From positions 1 to 56,040 of the IMG/VR virus record IMGVR_UViG_3300042294_002897: DNA of 56,040 nt; one strand, 5' to 3'. Numbering within the stretch: position 1 is the stretch's first letter; each line of letters opens with the position of its first letter. A program made the translations under genes and the position numbers. Origin of the DNA: a virus. The notes beneath the pieces are model-generated. The model saw nothing but the letters and a program-made list of their open reading frames with translations. It was not told the origin of the DNA and did not search any database. Positions 17,041 to 26,099 of the stretch are shown here, in pieces.

Positions 17041-17627
17041 ATTAATTTTTTTACAAGTTCTGAAAGTTCTGAGATTGAACTTATAGAGTATTTTATTTTT
17101 ATATCAGTATTATAAGGTTTTTCAAATTTAATTAAAGTTTTATTTTTATTAATTTGTAATAATTCTGGATCTGTTGTTAATAAAATATCAAATTCTTTCC
17201 ATATTTTACGTTTGTTCTTGTTATTGTAAAAAACAATTTTTTCAATCTCACACCCAAATTTAGATACGAAAAACAAGGTTGCTGGTTTACTTTTTCCTAT
17301 TTGTTTCGAGATTAATAAAAACTCTACTTTACCAAAATACTCTTTATAAATTTCATTTAAAATATGAAATGTACTCATCTCAGTTGATGGTGCATGTCCA
17401 AAAATCTGCATAGTAAATTCGTTGAACATAAAGTTATAATATTCGTCATCATTTTTAAAATTGAAGTGATTTCGGTAATCATTGGTGTTATAAGGTTTAT
17501 AGATTTCAAATTTGAAATCGTCATCGACCAACTCTAATTCATCAATAAAGAACTTTTGATAAATTTGTTCTATTTTTTCGAATGTGTCTCTCAAAACACC
17601 TTCAACATCAATTGCAATCCTAAGCAT
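17037..17627 (-). CDS. HAD-superfamily-like protein, altered catalytic site
   Basis: A 196-residue protein beginning MLRIAIDVEGVLRDTFEKI, the position and shape of HAD motif I (DxD). Here the second Asp is Glu9 (D7-V-E9), unusual for an active phosphatase. A later LLISKQIGKSKPATLFFVSK fits motif II/III spacing and DILLTTDPELL fits the last acidic block. It may be a 5'-nucleotidase-like or sugar-phosphate phosphatase, or an inactive relative. It overlaps the genes on both sides by 4 and 8 bases. Confidence 0.62.
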   Translation of the reverse strand: MLRIAIDVEGVLRDTFEKIEQIYQKFFIDELELVDDDFKFEIYKPYNTNDYRNHFNFKNDDEYYNFMFNEFTMQIFGHAPSTEMSTFHILNEIYKEYFGKVEFLLISKQIGKSKPATLFFVSKFGCEIEKIVFYNNKNKRKIWKEFDILLTTDPELLQINKNKTLIKFEKPYNTDIKIKYSISSISELSELVKKLI

Positions 17628-18291
17628 TTTTTACAAAAATTAAATGGTCATCTCCGATTGGATTATCGTACTCATCAATTCTACACCCTACAAATTCTCC
17701 TGATTTTCTCTCACTAGGAAATGGTTTTTTTTCAAAAAGGTCATCATGAGTACATTTATCATTTATAAATTTATCATGAATAATTTTTAAAAATGATTGA
17801 TCATTACCATAAGTTTTATCGAAACTTAAATTAAAATTTTTTATTTCATTTAACATATTTATTTTGTTCCCTTTTATACCCCACATTCCACCTAAAATAC
17901 TCAACGGTACACTACCAGCAGGACAATAATGATATGGGTGATCTCTCATCACATGAATAGTTTTACCACTATCAATCCATTCAATTACTGCATATTTTTC
18001 CCTCTCCGATATTCTAGAATCAGTATCTCTAAAAATTACATATTCTGAGTCTAAAATATCCGTCGCAAGAAATCTCCAAAACATTCCATATAAATTACTA
18101 TATGACATATCAAAAGTTGTTACATTTAATTTTTTCAATTGTATAAGTGTTTCTTTTGGGACACTTTCATCATAGTATAAAACCATTTTCCAATTAGGAT
18201 AAATTTGTGAACACAACTGAGCATTTCGTATGGCACCTATATTATAAATTGGGTTGTCACCCCATAAACTGAAACTTATGTAGTTAGTCAT
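17620..18291 (-). CDS. Glycosyltransferase with DTDSR motif
   Basis: A 223-residue protein: NYISFSLWGDNPIYNIGAIR, QLCSQIYPNWKMVLYYD, then MFWRFLATDILDSEYVIFRD and TDSRIS (acidic metal-binding site), then LGGMWGIKG. It is clearly paralogous to the plus-strand gene at 33496, which shares ISFxLxGDxPxY, IYPNW, WRFLAxD, DSRxSxREK and GGxWGxK. Both probably use a nucleotide-sugar donor in a GT-A fold; acceptor unknown. Confidence 0.78.
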   Translation of the reverse strand: MTNYISFSLWGDNPIYNIGAIRNAQLCSQIYPNWKMVLYYDESVPKETLIQLKKLNVTTFDMSYSNLYGMFWRFLATDILDSEYVIFRDTDSRISEREKYAVIEWIDSGKTIHVMRDHPYHYCPAGSVPLSILGGMWGIKGNKINMLNEIKNFNLSFDKTYGNDQSFLKIIHDKFINDKCTHDDLFEKKPFPSERKSGEFVGCRIDEYDNPIGDDHLIFVKNA

Positions 18292-18293
18292 CT

Positions 18294-19034
18294 TTATAAT
18301 TTAGGATAAATTAAGTCAAATCTACCAGATGGAAGCCCACTAGTTTCATGTGAATTACACTGATAATGAGTTAGACAATTATTAATAAACTCTGGTGATA
18401 TTTTTTTGAGTAAAAGATAAAAACTAATAGATCTTTCGTGCATATGTCCACAATATTGACTAACAACAATATCATCTATAAATTGGGAAAACCAATTGAC
18501 ATAATCAATAAGAATTTGGGTTTTCCAAGTAGAATTACTTGAACTACTCCATAAAGAAAAAGGAGGTTGTGTATTGATTAAATCAATTATATCGATTTGG
18601 GTTTTGTTTTTTATTGATTTTACCAATTCGTCAACCAAATATTCTAGTTTAACAAAAACAGGGTCTTCAATTATCATTGGTACATAACCAATAAAATCTG
18701 ATTTTTGATAAATTTTTTCACTCAGTTTTTCTGTGAATTGATTTGTTAAATTGATGTCATACTCAAATAAATTTACATATTCGGTTTCAATTAATCCATA
18801 TTTTGTTAAAATATACCAACCAGTAAATGATGTTAATTTTGGATATTTTTCTAGATTTCCTAAAAAATTCTTACAAATTATAACATTATCTATGTGCTCT
18901 ATTTTTGAACAATCATTTAAACTTAAAAATACATACTTAATATTCTCAATATTAGAAAATCTTTTTTTTTCTATACAATCTAGAATTATGTCCTGTGTAT
19001 GTGCGAAAATAAATGTAGTTATTTTATCTTTCAT
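18294..19034 (-). CDS. Probable glycosyltransferase
   Basis: A 246-residue protein: ITTFIFAHTQDIILDCIEKK at the N-terminus, a middle YGLIETEYVNLFEYDINL with a DxD-like acidic site, and a C-terminal part with His/Trp-rich WSSSSNSTWKTQILIDYVNW. ATG 19034 forms an ATGA overlap with the upstream gene and is preferred over a Met seven codons earlier. Length and context support a GT-A enzyme; the family is not identified. Confidence 0.62.
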   Translation of the reverse strand: MKDKITTFIFAHTQDIILDCIEKKRFSNIENIKYVFLSLNDCSKIEHIDNVIICKNFLGNLEKYPKLTSFTGWYILTKYGLIETEYVNLFEYDINLTNQFTEKLSEKIYQKSDFIGYVPMIIEDPVFVKLEYLVDELVKSIKNKTQIDIIDLINTQPPFSLWSSSSNSTWKTQILIDYVNWFSQFIDDIVVSQYCGHMHERSISFYLLLKKISPEFINNCLTHYQCNSHETSGLPSGRFDLIYPKL

Positions 19035-20908
19035 AGATCTAATAAATTTTTCCATTTTTCTATTATTTGTAAATTACTAAGATCTGAAACTTCATTATTT
19101 GTTTCAGAATTACCAAAAAAATCAGTTCCAGTAATAAAACACTCATCTTTTACTAAACAAGCGACCTCACCTTTTGAACTATGATAAACTCTACCTATAG
19201 AGTCGTACATTTCTTGTTTGTCTTCTGTATACCCAATGTATTCAACCAACCCGTTATTTAAATATTTTGAAATTTGATTATCAAAATAATTTTTATCACC
19301 TATAGCTCCAAAAATTAATATTTTTTCACAATTATCAGAAATTGCTCTTTCTATCGAGATATGAGTTTGTTTTCTTTCTTCGATAGAACCTATTATTCCT
19401 GCGATCATTTTTTTATTTGTTTTTTCTTTAAAAAATAAATTTGGTTTTAGGTTTGGAATTATACTGTAATCTCCATTATATTCTTGATGAAATTCTTTAT
19501 GTTGATCATGTAAAAATACACAAGTGTCAAAAAAATTATTAATATTTTTAAACGACCACCACCATTTTTCGTGACAAGAAAATACGACCTTATGTACATT
19601 TGGTCTTTCAGGTAAGTTTATAAAATGACAAATTAATCTATCGGATTGTTCTAATTTTAAATTTAGAAGTAAATCTGATTTACATTTATCAAGGTGATAA
19701 CTATGTGGACCATAAAATGTACAATCGTATCCATAACGATTAAGTTCATTTGTTAAATTTACAAAAGCGACCGTAGACCCACCATAAGAAGAATAATTAG
19801 ATAATATTTTTATTTTTTTATTATCTGTTGATGTATAATCTAAAATACTAAGTATATCACTAGTATTAATAACTTTTAAATCATTATTTATTTTCAATTT
19901 AGGTAAATTTGAAAATGCTACTTTGATAAAATTATATTCTTTATTATTATCATGTATAATCAAGTCATAGTTAGAGTTATTTGTACTATACAAAACTTTA
20001 TCAACACTTCGAACGGTATTTCCATTAATTGTTAAACTCCAATTACCGTCACCAATTTTTGTATCAGGTATTTGATTTTTTTCAATTAATTTTATGTTTT
20101 TATTTTTTACCTTAATTTTCTTGAAATTACTGATTACATGTATTTCCCAATTTTTAGGAAGTTCGGCTAATTCAAGTATCAAATCAGAAATTAAATTAAA
20201 ATTATTTTCAATTGAAACCAAAATTTTTAACAAATCATTTGAACTTTTTTTTATTTTGGTAGGTAAATACTCACTAAATTTTTTTGAAAATAAAATTCTA
20301 TTCTCTTCCCATTTATCATTAGTCATTCCAATAGACTTGTGAGTTATTCTAACATCAAAAATTACACCTATCTTTACTCCTTTTATAAAATTTTCAAAGG
20401 AAAAATTTATATCGTAAAAATGAAATCCAGAAACATTTTCATCAAAATTGGATATTATTCTTTTTTTATGAATACAAATAAAAAGACCATCTACAACTAT
20501 AACGTTTTTTATTTTATCTTCTAAATTTTTACTATATTTTGATTCCCATTTTTTACCTTCATTTTCGTGATTTACTATCCCACACATCGTAGTTCTATCT
20601 TCCCACCACATTCCACTCTTGGGCATATAAGTTGTTCCAGCAACACCTAAAATACCATAATGTGATTTATTAAAATGTTTTAATATTTTGTTTGCCCAAT
20701 TTTTTGTGTCAAAATAAATGTCATCATGACATATAATAACAATATCATTAGTTGCTTCGTTTAATATTTCGTTATAGACTTCAGTTAATGAACGACCAGT
20801 ATCGTTTATTTTTTCTATAATTTCTAACTTAGGTAATCCTGAAGTTTGACGTAGCAAATTTTGGAATACCTGAGAAGATTTTCTTGTACTATATCCTACT
20901 GTTATCAT
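19031..20908 (-). CDS. Two-domain glycosyltransferase (GT-A plus GT-B fusion)
   Basis: A 625-residue fusion. Residues 1-230 form a GT2-like domain: MITVGYSTRKSSQVFQNLLR, EILNEATNDIVIICHDDIYF (metal site), GILGVAGTTYMPKSGMWW. Residues ~355-590 form a GT-B-like domain: KIKILSNYSSYGGSTVAFVN, CHFINLPERPNVHKVVFSCH, AGIIGSIEERKQTHISIERA and KGEVACLVKDECF. Such fusions are typical of glycan assembly, adding two sugars in sequence. It is the longest gene of this cluster and is followed by an ATGA-coupled transferase. Confidence 0.8.
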   Translation of the reverse strand: MITVGYSTRKSSQVFQNLLRQTSGLPKLEIIEKINDTGRSLTEVYNEILNEATNDIVIICHDDIYFDTKNWANKILKHFNKSHYGILGVAGTTYMPKSGMWWEDRTTMCGIVNHENEGKKWESKYSKNLEDKIKNVIVVDGLFICIHKKRIISNFDENVSGFHFYDINFSFENFIKGVKIGVIFDVRITHKSIGMTNDKWEENRILFSKKFSEYLPTKIKKSSNDLLKILVSIENNFNLISDLILELAELPKNWEIHVISNFKKIKVKNKNIKLIEKNQIPDTKIGDGNWSLTINGNTVRSVDKVLYSTNNSNYDLIIHDNNKEYNFIKVAFSNLPKLKINNDLKVINTSDILSILDYTSTDNKKIKILSNYSSYGGSTVAFVNLTNELNRYGYDCTFYGPHSYHLDKCKSDLLLNLKLEQSDRLICHFINLPERPNVHKVVFSCHEKWWWSFKNINNFFDTCVFLHDQHKEFHQEYNGDYSIIPNLKPNLFFKEKTNKKMIAGIIGSIEERKQTHISIERAISDNCEKILIFGAIGDKNYFDNQISKYLNNGLVEYIGYTEDKQEMYDSIGRVYHSSKGEVACLVKDECFITGTDFFGNSETNNEVSDLSNLQIIEKWKNLLDL

Positions 20909-20910
20909 AA

Positions 20911-21513
20911 TTAAATTCCTGTTGAGCCAAAACCATTTTCACCTCGTTCTTTACTAGTTATATTTTGTTTTTCTATCAAATTAACAAAACTACCTGAACT
21001 TATCAATGACAAACAACATTGACAAATTTTTTGTTTGTGATTAACCATTATAGGATTCGGTGTTGTATTATGCAATATTACTTTTATTTCCCCATCATAT
21101 CCATAATCTACAGTACCAGGACTGTTAAGTACAATTAGACCATAATTTATAGCTAAACCACTTTTACTTCTTACTTGTAATTCCATACCCTTTGGTATAT
21201 CAAATTTTAATCCTGTGGGTACAAGGATACGGCCAAATCCTTCAATTATGTGATCTCCTATTCCACATAAATCAAAACAAGAATCTGTTTCGTAAGCATA
21301 AACAGGATCTGAGGCATCACTATGAATTTTTACATAACTTAGTTCTATTTTGTAAGTTTGTTCCTCCAATTTTTTATTGAGTAAATCAAAATCTAATCCT
21401 AAACTTTTTGAAATTTTATCTATGTCCAAACCATTTGAGTCATTTAAACTACGTAAAATTTCTTCAAATTCATTAGATAAATTGTCAAACTCTTTATCAT
21501 TTTCTTCTATCAT
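20911..21513 (-). CDS. dut: dUTPase (deoxyuridine triphosphatase)
   Basis: Hydrolyses dUTP to dUMP and pyrophosphate, keeping uracil out of phage DNA. The five dUTPase motifs are present in order: YETDSCFDL, LQVRSKSGLA (PRSGLA-type), SPGTVDYGYDGEIKVIL (catalytic Asp and Tyr), KQKICQCCL and RGENGFGSTGI. The N-terminal ~55 residues are an extra acidic helical extension. TAA/ATG overlap by one base with the exonuclease gene upstream indicates a shared transcript. It is embedded in a glycosyltransferase cluster. Confidence 0.93.
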   Translation of the reverse strand: MIEENDKEFDNLSNEFEEILRSLNDSNGLDIDKISKSLGLDFDLLNKKLEEQTYKIELSYVKIHSDASDPVYAYETDSCFDLCGIGDHIIEGFGRILVPTGLKFDIPKGMELQVRSKSGLAINYGLIVLNSPGTVDYGYDGEIKVILHNTTPNPIMVNHKQKICQCCLSLISSGSFVNLIEKQNITSKERGENGFGSTGI

Positions 21514-22214
21514 TATTTTAAGTCTTTAAGTTTTTTTATTAGGTCTACCAAAACCAATACATCACGTTCACAATACTCAACAATTAAATTTAATTGATTG
21601 TATTCCCAATATGCTTCATGTACTCGATTACCTGTGATCTCACCTTCCTTGGATGAGGGTACTCCCATAGCGGCACACATCAATTCCAATGAGGATAAAC
21701 CAAAGGGATTACCAAATTTCCAAACATCCATTGTGTCAATTGCTCTGATTTCCCAAGGTTTTGTTTCATAACTAGGTAAGAGTGTTGATGGTTTTATTCC
21801 GTTAATTACCATTCTTTTAAGAAGGTGTGGTATATCAAAATTTTTTACATTATGCCCACACAACCAAAAATCAGATTTTTGAACTTTATTAAACAATTGA
21901 TTTATTTCTAACAATACTTGTTTTTCATCATCACCTGAAATGGTCTGTTTGTGGACTTTACCATCAGGTGTGACAAATGCAAAACTCGCACAAACGATTT
22001 TCGAAAATTCGGGTACAAGTGCCGCTCTGTTAATAAAAACTTGTTCTTTAGGTAATTCTTTATCTTCAGGAAATCTTTTTAAAAACCAGTCGAAATAGTT
22101 ATGAAATTGTTTTAATAACATCTCATTATTCTTCTCTAGTTCTTCGTAGTTCTTGAATAAACCTACTGTTTCGATATCGAAAAAAAGGATTTTAGTTATT
22201 GGTTGTGTTATCAT
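21513..22214 (-). CDS. DnaQ-like 3'-5' exonuclease (PolB-exo2 type)
   Basis: A 233-residue protein with DEDDy exonuclease motifs: KILFFDIETVGLF (Exo I, D-I-E), LCGHNVKNFDIPHL (Exo II) and YCERDVLVLVDLI (Exo III, Tyr-x3-Asp), plus PWEIRAIDTMDVWKFG. It resembles the Pfam family of predicted PolB 3'-5' exonucleases. It may edit DNA or process ends; the DNA polymerase in this window has its own exonuclease domain, so this is an extra enzyme. ATGA overlap links it to the neighbouring glycosyltransferase gene. Confidence 0.85.
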   Translation of the reverse strand: MITQPITKILFFDIETVGLFKNYEELEKNNEMLLKQFHNYFDWFLKRFPEDKELPKEQVFINRAALVPEFSKIVCASFAFVTPDGKVHKQTISGDDEKQVLLEINQLFNKVQKSDFWLCGHNVKNFDIPHLLKRMVINGIKPSTLLPSYETKPWEIRAIDTMDVWKFGNPFGLSSLELMCAAMGVPSSKEGEITGNRVHEAYWEYNQLNLIVEYCERDVLVLVDLIKKLKDLK

Positions 22215-23466
22215 AATATGGATTTGTAAAATTCTGCTCTATCTTTTGTCACTTTTTCTAAATTATATTTTTCATGAACTGTTTCATATAATCTTTCACC
22301 TAAATCTTGTACAAAATTAGGGTTTTGTATTAATTTCTTTGCATAATAAAACCAATCACTGTGATTTCTATTTTCATCAACTAATAACGCATTTCCATCT
22401 GTAAAATTTCCTTTGTTCATTGCATGTTTTGTGTCAATAGTATATGGTCCTAGATTGGAGGCTATTATAGCCTTTTTGAAAAACCCAGCTTCGATTATCT
22501 TCAATTGTGATTTCATTCTATTAAAAATATGGTTTTTGATTGGAGCTAATGAAATATCAAATTTTGAATAATTTACGGCGTATGAATTAATTGGTTTAGT
22601 CCAAACTCTATTATAAAATTCATTATCAAATTCTAAATTTTCTTCATTTTTGTATTTATGTAAAAAATTTCTATAAGATTCAGAAATTAATTTGTAATTG
22701 TTTGTAAATATAGACTCGTATTGTGACCAAACTGTTTCGTGCGGTTTGATATCTCTCCTAGTTTCCTTACCTGATGCTTTATCTATTTCAGTTACAGTTC
22801 CTCTTATATCAAATCCACATAGAAATGCTTGAGTTTGATTTTTAAATTCATCCATCCTAGAAAATAAAGATTCTAGAATTAAAATATCGTGTAAATGTGA
22901 AGAACCTCCTAACCATCCGAATCTTAGTCTATCTGAAGGTGTAGAATTTTGTTTGAATTGATTTTCGTTTGGATCAATTGCATTTGGAAATATGAAAGTA
23001 TTTTTGTTAAATTTACTTATTTCATTTGCAAATAATGATGTTGTTGTAGTTACATAGTTAGACGCTTTAAGATTTGCAATTATTTTTTCGTGAATTTTAT
23101 TTTGAAAAACTAAGGCATGGATTGGATGATCTGGTGTTGGTAACCAATAATCGTCTAAATCCATAATTGTTTTTACTCCAACTTGATTCAACATTTTAAT
23201 CAAATCAGCAGATGTATCATAGTTTTGTCCTAAAGTTCTATGGAAATGAACTATTTGATAATTTTTCCAAAAATTTATATTGTTAATTTGTGGTTCGTAT
23301 TCGATTTCCACATGAAATTCGTCCGAAAACTTATTTTGTAAAAAAATGTGTGGGTCTAAAGACCTAAATTTACCTTTAGTTAACCAACCCCCGTACGGTC
23401 AGATGGGACTACAAGAATCCTAATCTTTTCACGACCATTTGGGGGTTGAATTGAATTTTGTTGCAT
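22211..23466 (-). CDS. GT-B glycosyltransferase, interrupted by a frameshift near its N-terminus
   Basis: The main frame (from about 23400 down to 22211) encodes HFHRTLGQNYD, IMDLDDYWLPTPDHPIH, RFGWLGGSSHLHDI and LKIIEAGFFKKAIIASNLGP, a GT-B enzyme. No ATG opens this frame: the first possible start is a GTG at 23311, inside conserved sequence. Upstream, another frame from ATG 23466 encodes MQQNSIQPPNGREKIRILVV, then PSDRTGVG, the expected N-terminus, and stops at 23380-23382. Moving to the -1 frame near 23385-23395 continues into KFRSLDPHIFLQNKFSDEFH. So the gene is intact except for a one-frame break: a mutation, a base-calling error or programmed frameshifting. Confidence 0.75.
23380..23400 (-). 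other. Frameshift site in glycosyltransferase gene
   Basis: Minus strand reads GACCGTACGGGGGTTGGTTA then A. The upstream frame ends here at TAA; the downstream frame is closed upstream by a TGA only about 20 bases earlier. A run of five G lies in the overlap and would allow GGG to re-pair one base back. Loss of one GGTT unit from an ancestral GGTTGGTT would also explain the break. Confidence 0.65.
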
Positions 23467-23494
23467 TTTATAGATTATTCTTAAAATAGTTTAA

Positions 23495-23517
23495 TGTTAT
23501 TTGTTTTACAAATAACA
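23495..23517. other. 9-bp perfect hairpin in intergenic gap
   Basis: TGTTATTTG / CAAATAACA with a 5-base loop lies in the 104-base gap between the gene at 23571 and the frameshifted glycosyltransferase. No U-tract follows on either strand, so it is a weak terminator candidate; it may be an mRNA-stabilising or processing element. Nothing else is visible in the gap. Confidence 0.45.
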
Positions 23518-23570
23518 ATCAAAGTATAATCTAAACAGATGCGATTTTCAAGATAGAAATTTAAAAAAAT

Positions 23571-24125
23571 TCATCTAACTTTTTTAATTTTTGTCACTAC
23601 ACCTTCAAAAACGTGACTCCCAACCCTAAACGTTAACCCTTGTTTGGTTGAAGAACTTTCTTCATATAAAAGTCCTTTTTCACTAAGAACCTCTTCAATT
23701 GTTTCTTTCAACATAGATTTTAATGTACTATAATCAAAGTTAGATTGATTTTTTTTTGGTTCACCTTTTATGTTACCAGCAGCATCGGTTTTCATTAACC
23801 TAGTCGCGGCTTCCACTACTTCATTCGATAATACAGGTTGTGTTTGTGGTTGTTCGATTGGGTGTTCCAACATCAGTCTTTTGATCTCATCTGGTAATTT
23901 AGAATTTTGAATTTTTTGTGACATAGGAACGTTCGAGTTTTGTTGTGGTACTTGTTTTTGTTCCTGTAAAAATTCTTGTGGAATGTTATAACTTGCGTTA
24001 ATAGGTTCAAAACTTTGAACACTAGGTGACGAAATACTCATAGGTGAATTACCTCGTGGCATTTCATTTTGTTTATCCATAATTTTTTTAGCGACTGCTA
24101 ACTTCTGAAATAGGTCTTGATTCAT
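23571..24125 (-). CDS. Hypothetical protein with Gln/Pro-rich linker
   Basis: A 184-residue protein: a short N-terminal helix (MNQDLFQKLAVAKKIMDKQN), a long Gln/Pro/Ser-rich disordered middle, a C-terminal helix SMLKETIEEVLSEKG, and an end KQGLTFRVGSHVFEGVVTKI that looks like a small beta unit. ATG 24125 follows the upstream stop by one base. I have seen the helix-plus-short-sheet ending in other Bacteroidota T4-like phage proteins, but I cannot assign a function. Confidence 0.65.
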   Translation of the reverse strand: MNQDLFQKLAVAKKIMDKQNEMPRGNSPMSISSPSVQSFEPINASYNIPQEFLQEQKQVPQQNSNVPMSQKIQNSKLPDEIKRLMLEHPIEQPQTQPVLSNEVVEAATRLMKTDAAGNIKGEPKKNQSNFDYSTLKSMLKETIEEVLSEKGLLYEESSSTKQGLTFRVGSHVFEGVVTKIKKVR

Positions 24126-24126
24126 A

Positions 24127-24522
24127 TTATACTGTTTGTGTGTTAAACTTTGCATTAATAATAATTCTACTCATACTTTTGTCACCATTAAAATTGTAAT
24201 TTGGTCTAGGTTGACTAAAATTTGTTCGCAAAGGTTTATACATCGTGATTTTATCGACTCTAAATAATCTCCATCCTGGTAAAGGTTGAGAACCTAAATA
24301 TCCTGTGTGTGAAGCACCTGTTAGATCCCACGCTCGTAAAACTAAATTGTTTGCCTTAGAATAACCCAAACATACAGGTTCAATTTCTCTTAAACCTCTA
24401 CCACCAGGTTCATCTCCTGTGTAATAGATTGTACACACTTGTTTTTTTTCTATAGACTGTCGTATATCGTTAATAGACGCCGCCTCTAAAATTAGATGAT
24501 ATAGAGATTCAATAAGTTTCAT
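24127..24522 (-). CDS. Single-domain WYL-like protein
   Basis: A 131-residue protein with the WYL-domain pattern: INDIRQSIEKKQVCTIYYTG, then REIEPVCLGYSKANNLVLRA, and a final GWRLFRVDKITMYKPL. WYL domains are Sm-like beta folds that bind ligands or nucleic acids and usually occur in regulators, often with a helix-turn-helix, which is absent here. Stand-alone WYL proteins occur in phages. It overlaps both neighbours by single-base or one-base-gap junctions, so it is co-translated with small operon genes of unknown role. Confidence 0.65.
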   Translation of the reverse strand: MKLIESLYHLILEAASINDIRQSIEKKQVCTIYYTGDEPGGRGLREIEPVCLGYSKANNLVLRAWDLTGASHTGYLGSQPLPGWRLFRVDKITMYKPLRTNFSQPRPNYNFNGDKSMSRIIINAKFNTQTV

Positions 24523-24812
24523 TACTGTTCAACTCTGTATGGTTTGTTTGGTTGATATAAATTGAATTTAATGTTTAATTTACGTTCCAAAACGTCAACA
24601 GAAGTACCTGCTTGTTCGTTGTACACGTCCAAGTAAGATCCCGTACCTCTACCGATTTCATCACCATCCCCAACTGCCGCAGGGTTGGTTGATGAATATT
24701 CGTTTCCTTGTTGTTTAAAATCATTTTTTACAATGTTCTTTTTTCTCTCAACATCGGCAATTGCTGTAAGTCTGTTTTCTGGTTGAGAAAAATCAAGTGG
24801 TTCTAGTGCCAT
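24522..24812 (-). CDS. Small hypothetical protein
   Basis: A 96-residue protein (MALEPLDFSQPENRLTAIAD..., ending KFNLYQPNKPYRVEQ) with a Gly/Asp-rich middle (AAVGDGDEIGRGTGSYLDVY). Not recognised. TAATG overlap with the WYL-like gene downstream. Probably a small virion or assembly protein by context, without direct support. Confidence 0.6.
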   Translation of the reverse strand: MALEPLDFSQPENRLTAIADVERKKNIVKNDFKQQGNEYSSTNPAAVGDGDEIGRGTGSYLDVYNEQAGTSVDVLERKLNIKFNLYQPNKPYRVEQ

Positions 24813-24817
24813 AGTTT

Positions 24818-25285
24818 TTAAATTTTACTAAAAATTTCGTTTATTCTTTTAAGATTTTCTGTCACTTTCAAATCGTATTGTTGTATGTTTGTTTTTTTTG
24901 GTGTTGTTTTAGCGATGTTAAGGTTGATGTCTGCGGTTGGTACTTGAATGTACTCATTATCCATTCCTGTATCCCTTTTAATTTTTTCCGACCCCTGTAT
25001 ACTTTGTCTAGCATTTGATAAACAAGTGTTAACAAACTCTTTCATTTTATTTTCACCATTCAATATAAAAGGAGCGTCTACATTACGACCTTGAAAGGTA
25101 TCAAAAAAATTTTTAATTCTTTTCAACTCAGGATATGATACTTGTTGAGTGTTTTGTAATCGTAAGTTTCGATTATACCCTTCCGTATTTTGATCTGCAT
25201 TTTTTACTTTAGCAAAACAAATTTTCATATGATTTCTCATATCTTCGGGAAAATTCCATTTTCTATCGTACAATTGACTATTCAT
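24818..25285 (-). CDS. Hypothetical helical protein
   Basis: A 155-residue, Asn/Lys/Gln-rich protein that I do not recognise. It contains RNHMKICFAKVKNADQN and KRIKNFFDTFQGRNVDAPFI and ends in a helix (LKVTENLKRINEIFSKI). It overlaps the upstream gene by 8 bases and lies 5 bases from the next, so it belongs to the 26.1-23.6 kb minus-strand operon. Confidence 0.6.
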   Translation of the reverse strand: MNSQLYDRKWNFPEDMRNHMKICFAKVKNADQNTEGYNRNLRLQNTQQVSYPELKRIKNFFDTFQGRNVDAPFILNGENKMKEFVNTCLSNARQSIQGSEKIKRDTGMDNEYIQVPTADINLNIAKTTPKKTNIQQYDLKVTENLKRINEIFSKI

Positions 25286-26090
25286 TATCTGAATTTTTTA
25301 CCATTTTTATAATGTCAGACATTTCTAATCCTTCTTTTTTTGCCATACTAATTAATGATTTTAGGTTCTTTTTCAAGACTGCGGATACTTCAACTTCTTT
25401 ATTTTTGATATCTCCACTAGAATGTCTTTTAGCCAGAATATCTTCTACAACATCTTTCATTTTATTTTTTCTTTCCTTAACAATCATACGAATATCAGAA
25501 CCTGGTAATTTCTTTTTGTTCACTCGGGGGGATTTACCAAACTCTAAAGCCCTTTCTTCAGGATTCTCAACTCCCATATCTTCTAAAGTATCTACCGTTT
25601 CTTTTGGAGACAAGTCTTTTGTTTCTTCCCATCCAAACGCTTTGGACATATCTTCTTCTCTTTGAACACTTTCACCCCAATAAACTCGGTATCCTCTCAT
25701 AACGGGATTTCCTGGTTGAGCCACCGCGAATACCGTTTGGTCCATAGTTTTTCTTGGAGACATTTTAGGATCATGTATTGGAATTTTTGAGTTACTCAAA
25801 CTACCATCAAAGTCCACCAATTCATCTAATTCACCATTTTTACTAGGTTTAATCTTTGATAAAATCTTTTGAATTTGTTTCTTAGAAAATCTTTTTTTGG
25901 ATTTTTGAATTTTTTCGAAAATCAACTTTAAATTTTTTTCTGAAGAATGTGGGAAAGACATAATTTCCTCGTCACGTCTAGATTCGGATAAATTTTTCCC
26001 ATTCGAATAATAAACATCAATAGAGTCGATGTTTTTCTTCAAAAAGAAGTACATATTGTTAAAAAAATATTCCTCTCCGTATTGAATCAT
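25278..26090 (-). CDS. Hypothetical Lys-rich protein, first gene of operon
   Basis: A 270-residue, charged protein: N-terminal YGEEYFFNNMYFFLKKNIDS, a region KTMDQTVFAVAQPGNPVMRG followed by YRVYWGESVQREEDMSKAFG, and a helical C-terminus LKSLISMAKKEGLEMSDIIK. Not recognised. It opens the minus-strand operon and has a good TATTTATATTA motif 20 bases upstream, so it is likely expressed late, which favours a structural or packaging-related role. Confidence 0.62.
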   Translation of the reverse strand: MIQYGEEYFFNNMYFFLKKNIDSIDVYYSNGKNLSESRRDEEIMSFPHSSEKNLKLIFEKIQKSKKRFSKKQIQKILSKIKPSKNGELDELVDFDGSLSNSKIPIHDPKMSPRKTMDQTVFAVAQPGNPVMRGYRVYWGESVQREEDMSKAFGWEETKDLSPKETVDTLEDMGVENPEERALEFGKSPRVNKKKLPGSDIRMIVKERKNKMKDVVEDILAKRHSSGDIKNKEVEVSAVLKKNLKSLISMAKKEGLEMSDIIKMVKNSDNE

Positions 26091-26099
26091 AATTTTTTT

